A DNA stretch of 64,000 nt. Source: Gonocerus acuteangulatus (lineage: Eukaryota > Arthropoda > Insecta > Hemiptera > Coreidae). The translations under genes were made by a program, and so were the position numbers. Positions 54,290 to 64,000 of this stretch are shown here, piece after piece (position 1 is the stretch's first letter; each line of letters starts with the position of its first letter). The notes beneath the pieces are model-generated. The model made no database searches. It had not been told where the DNA came from and saw only the letters and a program-made list of their open reading frames with translations. Location of the stretch: contig OX328127.1 of assembly GCA_946811695.1 (NCBI GenBank), positions 46,916,982 to 46,980,981 on the forward strand, read 5' to 3'.

Positions 54290-54400
54290 TACATTTATAA
54301 AGAAACACTAACACACATACATGTATATACGTTTTAACTGATGGGGGGGGGGGTTATTTTGGTACGGTACCTATCGATGAAGATTTCAATACTACGGTGC
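54290..54400 (+). mobile_element. Type 1 Helentron-like fragment
   Basis: CACACATACATGTATATACG, TTTTAACTGATGGGGG, ATTTTGGTACGGTACC and ATCGATGAAGATTTC are a decayed version of the post-microsatellite part of type 1. Confidence 0.55.
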
Positions 54401-54510
54401 TAAAACGATACATTATTGTTGAAAATTTTTTTATGTGATTCCAAAACAATTAAAAAAAACAAAACAAAAAAAACGCTATCCCGCCGAGAATGCTTTAGTA
54501 ATTTGTTTTT

Positions 54511-55196
54511 AGCGCGGTTCCTCCCTCCCCCATAGGGAGGAACGCCGCTTATAAGGTTGATACAATGAAACAATCCGGAAGTGCCGACTAGAAAATGTCG
54601 CGTTTCAGAACCCCTAGAGACCGAAAATAACGGTGATTCAAATTTGTATATATATATATATATATTTGTCTGTTCGCTCTGTAGCTCCCAGACGAATGGT
54701 CCGATTTTGATGAAATTTGGTACAAAAATCTTTCGTCTAATTTGAAAGGTCAAGTTCGTTAACCAGCAAAATCCACCTACTGGAAGATGGCGATTTTGGC
54801 GCAATTCTCGCAAAAAAAATCGTAACGCTTACGTTTTTGAATTCATAAGCTTGTAAGTACTCGTTTTATATGCTTCCTAGGCTAGGAAAACGAATGAAAC
54901 CATTTTCAAGGCGATAGCTTTAACCGTTTTCGAGAAAATGGGAAAAATAGTTTTTGAATACCGTTTTTGGTTTGGGTACTTAGAATCATGGGATTCAGTT
55001 GAAACATTTTCTGCATATTCTACTTTCATCAAAACTAATATGTTGATATTTTGGTTACGTTTGGAGTTAAGGAAGGGTTAGAATAAAATATTTTATTGAC
55101 AGACATAAAAAGTTTTAGTAACTTTGTTTACTTTCCTTAATATAACCTTCCTTAATAGAACCGCGCTAAGATGATGCAGTTCCTGCGAGTTGGACT
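54511..55196 (-). mobile_element. Helentron-like element, type 2, internally deleted copy
   Basis: Hairpin end AGCGCGGTTCCTCCCTCCCC...GGGAGGAACGCCGCTTATAA at 54511 after TTTTT. A short (TA)n follows at 54647-54665, then CGTTCGCTC-type body, ATAAAATATTTTATTGACAG, a deletion, and GAACCGCGCTAAGATGATGC...GTTGGACT at 55196 followed by TTTT. Both ends are intact, so the element may still be structurally mobile in trans. Confidence 0.85.
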
Positions 55197-56012
55197 TTTG
55201 TTATTCTTGTTGATTGAAAGCGTGATATAGTTTTAATTGCATGTTGTTATTTATCTAGTTATTTTTATTATATATTTTCTGAGCAACGGCATATGTAGGT
55301 TAATATAATATATATATTAAAGTTTTTTGTATTGTACTATATATTTAATTTTAATAACTTTAGAGTTTGTTTGATTTTAGCATGTTCTTTTCTTTGATTT
55401 GGCAGTACTACTTGTTATTTTATTAAATGCTTGGTATATTGTTTACACTGCTTGTTATTTAATTCTTGGTATTTTTTTATTAAGAGCTTGCTTTGATTAG
55501 AATCCGCAGCACCCCTCCCCACATCCGACGTTGAAAACTGTCTGCAAGCTCCACTCTTCATTCGGGGTATTTAACAACGGCGAATTCATTCATTAAACAG
55601 ATGGAGGAATTTATAAAAAAAATGGTCATGGTTCACTTTACCAGAATACTCCAGCGTTTTACATAACCTAATAATTACCTTGTTATACTAAAGAAAGCTA
55701 GGCAAGGCAGTAATAAATGATGTGGAACACAGGGTAAAGCTATACTTTCAAGCATAATGATATGCAGGAAGTAAAAGAAAAAAAAATAAGATGTAACATA
55801 CAAGATATGGTGTTAGAATCAACCAGAAATCGCCTAGGAAGAGAAAGGTACACCTGAGACCATCACTTTCTCCAATATCAAGCATTCTTGGATACAATAA
55901 TCTTCAATCCAACCAACGAAATGTGTAAGATTGTGCACTTTCTATAGATTTCTCTAATCATACATGAGGAAATATATTTTAAGCTAGCGAGCTTTAACGA
56001 GAAAATATTTAG
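55197..56012. other. Unassigned sequence
   Basis: Nothing recognisable. Confidence 0.5.
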
Positions 56013-56234
56013 AATAATAATAAATTGAGGGTCTCCCCGTAGTCCTGTGGCAGACGCCTTGGATTCTCATGTGGTAGATGAGGGTTCGAGTCCTACCTAC
56101 AGAAGGTTCGGTTTATTCATACCAGTTGAAGGATTCCTCTGCTCCACCATGGATGTTTAGGAAGGATGGCAACCTATAGTTATCTCGGTGCTAATAGCCT
56201 AGTTCCAGAAGCGCCATAAAAAAATAATAATAAA
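56013..56234 (+). mobile_element. tRNA-headed SINE with probable TSD
   Basis: The head GGGTCTCCCCGTAGTCCTGT starts at 56029, CTC sits at the anticodon position, and the B box is GGGTTCGAGTCC. The body TTTAGGAAGGATGGCAACCT then ATAGTTATCTCGG leads into the shared tail TGCTAATAGCC...AAGCGCCATAAAA. AATAATAATAAA lies on both sides (56013-56024, 56223-56234), though the sequence is simple. The GGCAACCTATAG part matches the 5S-headed SINEs. Confidence 0.88.
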
Positions 56235-57170
56235 AATAAATTCATCATATAAAGCATATAATGCAAAATGCCCTACTGTTTTACAAGCTGGCGTAGACGG
56301 TTAAACAGCACAAATGCAAAAGCAATAGTTCGATAGAAATTACCGGTAAAAACCAATCGCTTGGATAATTAAGTGAAAGCATTCAATGATTGTTGAAATA
56401 GAGGAAGAGGAAAATTATTTATATCAGTTTTTTTGAGGGGATTCTCAAAAACGGAGCATGCACTTTTATATCATATATTCCTCATTTCTTCACGCTAAGA
56501 TATATACATTTTGGATTCTTGTTTAAAAGAAGAATAATTCGAAAAATATATATTATATTAACGCACATTACAGGTAGAGCACTTTTGGAAATTCTGAATA
56601 TTTTAGTGAATAGCTCACATACACCTGAGTCATGGTTTCCGGATTTAAACATTACAAAGCTTCAGGCATTTTCTACAGAAAAGGTTCAGACAAAAATGTC
56701 GATCGGACCACCATCGGCTTGGAGCATAAGTTTTAAAAATAATACACTTTTTAATTTATATTAGATCTATATATGAGACTGTTAGAATTTTTAATATGGT
56801 AACGTTTTTCCCTGAATAAAGAAAGGAATTAATGACCTCTTATGTTGAAAGCCAATTAACTCCGACTAAAAAACCTACAACAACCAAAAATTAAACATTA
56901 ATTTTAGTGGACAAAACGTCCAAAAATAAAGATCCGAATAAAACTTATTGTTGGTGCGATTATGAAAACTTGGATTTGAAACTTAAAGACCGCCAAAGTG
57001 TTTAAAGCATGTTGTTGACCATTGGAGTATTCAATTACACTAGGACAATATCACCTAAGATGCAATTAGTGTTAACACTAACTCATGAATAGGTTTGGAG
57101 CACACTGCTCGGGCCATGCCTGGGATGGGATTTCGAGAATATTATATTCAAAAGTGGGTATTATGAATAA
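56235..57170. other. Unassigned sequence with an 81-codon ORF
   Basis: The ORF at 56519-56764 (+) includes SSHTPESWFPDLNITKLQAF and EKVQTKMSIGPPSAW. The latter half has a balanced composition, but I recognise no family. Possibly an old exon; undecided. Confidence 0.3.
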
Positions 57171-57175
57171 TTTGG

Positions 57176-57370
57176 TACCACCCAGGACCTGCATAACTAA
57201 GCATATTCCTCAGCAGGTTGGTTAATTTACGGAGTACTTCTGAAGAATGCGCTTAAAATAATCCATACGAATACAAAATAAACATAAATAGATTTGCCCT
57301 TATATGTATTTAATGAACAGTCGAATCAATTATTAATTTTGTTCTGGAGTACACCCTAATAAACCACAAT
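57176..57370 (+). mobile_element. Type 1 Helentron-like fragment, left end
   Basis: CACCCAGGACCTGCATAACT, AAGCATATTCCTCAG, then GCGCTTAAAATAATCCATAC and AATCAATTATTAATTTTGTT follow the left region of copies A and D. Right part missing. Confidence 0.7.
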
Positions 57371-58030
57371 TGGCCAAAAATCCTAAGAATGGACTTTTTT
57401 CCGTTGGCTCCAGACTTACTCTTCTTGAAATCAACGGTAATAACAGGAGTAGATAATCAAACAAAAAAAAAAAAAACTAAATTATAGCTGAGCATTAGCC
57501 AATGGCCATAATGATGTCTAATATGAGTTACGAGTTAATTAGACGAGTTCCAAAGGGTGTTGAACTAGGAACTATTATTTTTAATGTGCACCGAAAATTA
57601 TTAAAAGTATAAAATTAACCATGGCAATGGAACAATATATTTTATATTTAACTCCTAAGGGACACAAACCTGAAAGATGCCTTATTCAAGAGACAAGAGT
57701 TTTAAATTTAAATTCTCACTCATACAGAATCAGTTGTCAAAATCATTGTTGTTCACAACTCTCTCCAATCATACATTCAAACACGGTTAGTTATGATGAA
57801 GATTGGTGTGTTTCGTGGATTATCTCTGGATCGCACATGCCGAGAATAGATGCAGGCAGCATCGGTGTGGAATTCTAGTGAAATTCCTCCATCCCCACCA
57901 AACGGATCGGTGAAATTGGGTCAGGACGTATGACGAATCGTGGCGGAACATCGATTATCCCAAACAAGGCTTTGTCCTATCGAAATACTCAATGATCGCA
58001 TTCTAAGCAAATATTTGCGATTCTCAATAT
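57371..58030. other. Unassigned sequence with an 85-codon ORF
   Basis: The ORF at 57621-57878 (+), MAMEQYILYLTPKGHKPERC... ending DAGSIGVEF, has a good start context and mixed composition but no recognised domain. Confidence 0.3.
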
Positions 58031-58086
58031 TAGATTGTATATAGGATTTTATCTATATATATAGATAAAATCCTATATACAATCTA
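58031..58086. repeat. Perfect 56-bp palindrome
   Basis: The first 28 bases (TAGATTGTATATAGGATTTT plus ATCTATAT) are followed by their exact reverse complement without a spacer. Confidence 0.97.
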
Positions 58087-58094
58087 CTATCTAC

Positions 58095-58148
58095 AAGTTA
58101 TCAGTAACTAAAAACAACTATATAGTTGTTTTTAGTTACTGATAACTT
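58095..58148. repeat. Perfect 54-bp palindrome
   Basis: AAGTTATCAGTAACTAAAAA plus CAACTAT is followed by its exact reverse complement. It is eight bases from the 56-bp palindrome and unrelated to it in sequence. Confidence 0.97.
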
Positions 58149-59123
58149 CCATCCCGAAGAAGCAAAAAAAATTGATCAAATTGCTCAGCAAATCAAGCAC
58201 TACAATGAAATCTATAATTTTTAGTGCCTTTTTACTTATTTTGTAATTTTTTATCAAGGCAGGCGTAGTGGTCGTGAGTGTTATCACTCTGCGTGATAAA
58301 ACCTCAAGGGTTACTAATTTTTCATTAACAGCTGTCCCTCGAACCAAACGAAAACAAAAAAATAGGTGTAGGTTTAGGTGTGTAAGAGAACGTAGCCGGG
58401 TAAGAGTACGCATTTGAATTTTAACTTTTGGCAGCACTGCAGGTAAATTTAGTATTGGCGTGTTAATTCGTGTACCACACTGGGGAATCAAGCCACTAGG
58501 GAATTTGCCTGAATTTTATGAAGTAAAATAACTTTTATTAATGTTTTGTGTAATATTTATAACATCAAACATAAGAGTTTAAATAAATATAAAATATTTT
58601 TTAATAATTTTGCCTCGTATTAAAGAAAAGTGCAGAATTGTAGCAACACACTGTTTATATGTACTGCTTATGAAAGCAGTGGGCGTTTTTTTTTGCAATC
58701 ACTGCTAGTACGTCCTCTTAGCCACCCATATGCGTACTCTAAATCTCTAAGTAGGCCAAGAGAGCGCAAACGACATTTTCTTCAGAAAAAATTCTCATTT
58801 GCCTGAGAGTTTATAAAGTACAAATAAACCTAATATAATAAGTTCTAAACATAATTAATAACATTGAGTAAAAATTTGAGGTTTAAATTTATTATTCATC
58901 CTAGGACATATCCCGAAATCCACAAGATGCTTACTCTTACCCTCCCTTACCGTATCCAATTTTTTTTTTTTTTTCATTTTCAGCAAGCAGCTCAGGAGAA
59001 TATTGTAAAAGTAAATATGCAGTTGAAGATTCTTTCATTCTAGTTTCAATATGCATTTAGTTTAGTAAAATAAGGATATTGGACATGTAAACATTTGCGA
59101 CCTGGAAATGTGAGGTCCAATTA
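58149..59123. other. Unassigned sequence
   Basis: A 119-codon minus-strand ORF (58132-58491) overlaps the palindrome and has no recognised domain. Nothing else seen. Confidence 0.45.
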
Positions 59124-59287
59124 TTTTTTTTTTTACGGCGCATCGACATCGGACAATTAGCACCGACATCCATGGTGCAGCAGGGAATTTTCTCATCGAC
59201 CACTGAAATGAAAAAAATCCATGCTGCAGGCGGGACTCGAACCCTCTTGAGGGTCCAAGGCGTTGGCTACTTGACCACGGGGAAACC
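59124..59287 (-). mobile_element. tRNA-headed SINE
   Basis: Poly-T, then ACGGCGCATCGACATCGGAC (tail), a body with GTGCAGCAGGGAATTTTCTC, then GCGGGACTCGAACCC (B box) and GGCTACTTGACCACGGGGAA (A-box side). It belongs to the same family as the SINE at 12.0 kb but is more diverged and shows no clear TSD. Confidence 0.85.
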
Positions 59288-60677
59288 CCTCATATGTAGA
59301 GGTTCAGAGTCGGACCGTACCTAGGACACACAGCCTTAAAAGGGAACCCGCCCAGTCCGAAAAGAGGCGGCCAGAGCATAGTACACACCACATTATCTCC
59401 CTCATGTGAGAGATGGTCAAGAATCAGATATGAATAGAAAGACGTACTATTGATTGGGAGTAATTTTTTATGCCTAGCAGATAGGATCGATGAACATTTG
59501 AAGAAATGTTTTCAATAATTCTATCATGAGTGCAGAAACGCAGATGACTATAAAAGCAGAGAATAAAATAAATTTAACTAGAGAAGTATATTGTAAGAAA
59601 AATGTATATATATATTATAATAATAAATTAAATGCACTAATGGAAGTAGATGCGCTGTAAAAATAAATAAATAAAAGAATGCAATATATTTTATTACAAT
59701 GTACCGTTCATCCATTGTGTTTATAGTTTAATATTTAAAAGTTACATTCCTCTTTATATGCATATTATATAGCCATGGGAAAACAATCATTTTTCTTATT
59801 TATATGGCGTCCCCCAGCTCCTTGACAGAATAAGTGTCTGTACAATAGATATTACCGTTAGAGTAACATATTTGTGAATAAATCACTTGCCAAATAATCT
59901 TATATATATTTATCTTTTATAATAGAATAATTAGCTCCTATATTACTCTAATACTCATCATATACAGTTGTCTGTACGGCATAAACCTATTAGTGGAATA
60001 TTAAATTCCCCTTAATGTACACCATTGTAGAATAGTTTAATACCATTCCCATTATTGGGCGTATAGTTATCCGTAGGGCAAAACAATGGTTTAATTTAGA
60101 TGGATTATATATTCTCATATTCTCTTAGCATTGCAAATAACCTGAGCCTAAAAAGCCCTTTAGAACATTATAGAATATAAACTACAGATAGCATTAATAC
60201 TAGTTATACGATTGGTATTAAGGAAATTGGCCATTTAAGTCTGAGCTTAGGACAATTAAAATCTTTGAAGAGGATTATTTAATTACGTTTAAAAAAAAAA
60301 ACCTAAACATACACGTTCATTGCAAATTGGAATAAAAGAAGAAATTATCCAAATCCTGCTGACCATTTGTTGACATAAGCTTTAAAGGAATAAATTGAGT
60401 TCTTTATAGGAGAATAATTTCTATATAGGAAGATAATTGTATGAATTTGTTTAGTAAATTTTATGAAAACCCAGCCATTTATGTATATTATAGCGTTTAA
60501 ACACATAAACAAATATATCCACGCACAAACCTGCAAACAAACAACAACCCAATAAACAAATTTAAACAATTTTGGTTAATATTTTCACTAGATTTCTCCA
60601 CACAAGTACTCCTAGTTTAAAGGTGTATATTACGAATGTACCACCATGACAAATAATGGCATCCAATGTGTGTTTTT
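59288..60677. other. Mostly unassigned; type 1 fragment at 59450-59530
   Basis: GATAGGATCGATGAACATTT, GAAGAAATGTTTTCAATAAT and TCATGAGTGCA match the hairpin-proximal part of type 1. The remainder is AT-rich without recognisable features. Confidence 0.45.
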
Positions 60678-62138
<1,461 letters not shown>

Positions 62139-63254
62139 TTTTTTTCTTTTGTTACAATTACATTATTATTACAATACATACACCTTTTTACAGATTTAAT
62201 TTCCCCCAAAAAAAGTTAAATAAATACTGGACAAATCGTCCAATATTTAGTAGCTAACTTGGAGTTCTAATACGCGATCAGCACTGTTTCGTGTCACGTT
62301 AGAACAAGCCGATATATATAGTAAAACAACCTCTATAATAAAATGTAATACTCTTAAAAAATAAATAATAAAAGAATAAAAGATGATAAGGTTATAAATA
62401 TGAAATAGAGAAACAGTAACTGCAATATATTTAAAATATGTTAATGGCTCTCGATGTAAGAGCTTAAAATGATCAGTATTGGTGCGGAAAGTTTTATAAC
62501 AATTTGACGTTTAGACATTAACAATAAAAGAGTAAATTTTAAAATAAATAAATAAAATTACATAATAGCCAGAACAATTGCACAGACACAATAAAAAATA
62601 GACGATTGCCCAGATAATGCTTATCCTATCCTAAAATCGGTGTAAAATAACAGACCTGTAAGAGCCCCTAGCCTAGCTTCAGTAGCGCTGCCTGGCGAGC
62701 AGGACTAGAAGCTATGATCTGTGCTAGGAATGCAGGTTTGTGTGTCAAGGCACTCGGGCTGAGCTGTCATCTACCACTACATAATTGGACACCGCCCACC
62801 TTGTTTGCTACTATTAATATGGTCAAATCTTCTTACAGATCAATTATAAGAGCATTTTATTCAGTACGTTTCTTAAATGAATACTTTTTTTTTATAACTT
62901 TACAATTACTAAACAAATGTTACTCAACAATTAGCATCTGCAACAACCAACCATTCATTACTAAATTATAGCTGAGTATAATAAAACAGAAAACTGTGTC
63001 ATCTGCTAATGGCCTAATATGCGATTAGCTGATAACACGTCGCTTAACGAGCGATTTTCAACTAACTCATCACATTATTAGCTGCTTATGGCATTGCTGA
63101 TAAGACGCGCTTGTCTTACCTATATGGAGAAAAAGCTCCTTATTTCACCACAAAAGACCCAAATTTGATGAAATTCGAGCTAAAACCCTTTTAGTGCTTA
63201 CGGTTAATTATTATAAGAAATCCAAAAGTAATATAAGATTTAAGTACCACTACG
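62139..63254. other. Unassigned sequence
   Basis: An 85-codon ORF (62714-62971) has no signature. TTTGATGAAATTCGAG near 63167 resembles the shared AAACTTGG-type motif. Nothing else. Confidence 0.45.
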
Positions 63255-63423
63255 GCCAACGGCCATAGCCACGTTGAATACACCGGTTCCCGTAGATCAC
63301 CGAAGTTAAGCAACGTCGGGCTGGCCAGTACCTGAATGGGTGACCGACCACGTGCTGTTGGCATTATAAAAGGGTGGCAACCTATAGATAGCCCGGCGCT
63401 AATGGCCAAGTTGTAGATGCGCC

Positions 63424-63490
<67 letters not shown>
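63255..63490 (+). mobile_element. 5S rRNA-headed SINE with long poly-A
   Basis: The 5S-like head (63255-63363) starts GCCAACGGCCATAGCCACGT and contains GATCACCGAAGTTAAGCAAC, GTCGGGCTGG and ATGGGTGACCGACCA. The body TGGCAACCTATAGATAGCCC leads into the tail GGCGCTAATGGCC...GATGCGCCGT and about 63 A. Flanks ACCACTACG and ACCACTAACG give a near-perfect TSD. Its long unbroken A-tail suggests it is younger than the copy at 0.9 kb. Confidence 0.92.
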
Positions 63491-63492
<2 letters not shown>

Positions 63493-63519
63493 ACTAACGA
63501 AATTACACAAAGTTACTAA

Positions 63520-64000
63520 AACTTTTCTTGTCTGTTAATAAAATATTTTATTCTAACCCTTCCTTTACTCCAAACGTAACCACTACGGGAAACTGACTAT
63601 CCTTACTCCATCCACTTTCTCAACGTTCGCCCTAAGAAAATACTATAACCAATACGTTTCTCATTTTCTTAATTTATTTGAATAAAATACTCATTTTACT
63701 GTTCAATGCAATTTTAAACAAAAGCCAATCAATTAAAAAGTGAGTTAAACAGAGACAAAAGCACTTAAAAGAAGAAACAAACCACTACTTTCAGAGTTTT
63801 GTGCACTTATTTCTATTATTTCAGAACGTTTTTTGTAAAAACTTTAGTTTGCTTTCGAATCGTCGCTTTCCAACCGTTTTGGAGATATTTTACAAATGTT
63901 TATTAACATTACAGAAGTTAATAAACATTTGAAAAGAAGCCAAAGGAGGGCTTGAATCGCAAGGCCAAAATAGGGCATTTATAAATATATAAGCTTAAGG
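63520..64000 (+). mobile_element. Type 2-related Helentron-like internal fragment
   Basis: ACTAAAACTTTTCTTGTCTG, TTAATAAAATATTTTATTCT, AACCCTTCCTTTACTCCAAA, later CAACCGTTTTGGAGATATTT, follow the type 2 body in the orientation of the 32.65-kb copy. Its middle matches the variant at 38.96-39.12 kb (CCAATACGTTTCTCATTTTC). It runs to near the window edge. Confidence 0.65.

Noticed and set aside
54400..54813. 137-codon minus-strand ORF, similar to ORFs at 33.9 and 60.8 kb
   Set aside because: It spans the hairpin end and (TA)n of type 2 elements. The similarity reflects shared non-coding repeat sequence.
58132..58491. 119-codon minus-strand ORF
   Set aside because: It ends inside a perfect palindrome and has no domain. 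I also read the plus strand here and found no convincing frame.

Overview
This 64-kb window looks like intergenic DNA from an AT-rich animal genome, most likely an arthropod (a chelicerate is plausible; the species cannot be read from the sequence). I found no intact host protein gene, no functional RNA gene, no prokaryotic operon and no CRISPR array. The evidence for an animal is the set of elements present: Penelope-like retroelement ends, a mariner transposase remnant, non-LTR retrotransposon remnants, tRNA- and 5S-rRNA-headed SINEs, Helitrons with TC...CTAG ends, and many (TA)n microsatellites. A 200-base run of N at 49192-49391 is an assembly gap.

Layout. 0-13 kb: a tandem duplication, a 5S-headed SINE with a perfect 14-bp target-site duplication (TSD), a Penelope-type inverted repeat, one large Helentron-like element (4077-5319), a second SINE family, a hAT-like short TIR element and a tRNA-headed SINE. 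13-23 kb: a deleted mariner, paired palindromes, two more Helentron-like copies (one carrying a Helitron whose empty site is preserved in the other), a long Penelope inverted repeat and a broken LINE. 23.8-27.0 kb: a 3.2-kb Helitron sitting in a Helentron-like copy and carrying three copies of a coding-like segment. 31.2-34.2 kb: two different Helentron-like families placed head to tail with only AAAA between them. 36-45 kb: a 39-bp SINE-tail insertion with a perfect 13-bp TSD, a 776-bp TIR transposon with an 8-bp TSD, a Penelope 3' end, and a SINE split by a 1.59-kb transposon that itself holds nested elements. 47-53 kb: a short TIR element, a broken Penelope-like gene across the gap, and a composite TIR element. 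54-64 kb: more Helentron-like copies, tRNA- and 5S-headed SINEs, and two adjacent perfect palindromes of 56 and 54 bp.

How the parts relate. The window is mostly a record of nested insertion. Two large families (called type 1 and type 2 here) have different bodies but the same plan: one end begins AGTCCG..., an inner inverted repeat lies close to it, the other end is a hairpin, (TA)n lies inside, and flanks are poly-A/T. This fits non-autonomous Helentrons (HINEs), which is an inference. The SINEs share one 3' tail of about 36 bases whatever their head, and the tail has inserted alone at least three times. Unrelated elements share a GAnnAAACTTGG-like motif. All coordinates were read by eye and may be off by a few bases at diffuse edges.
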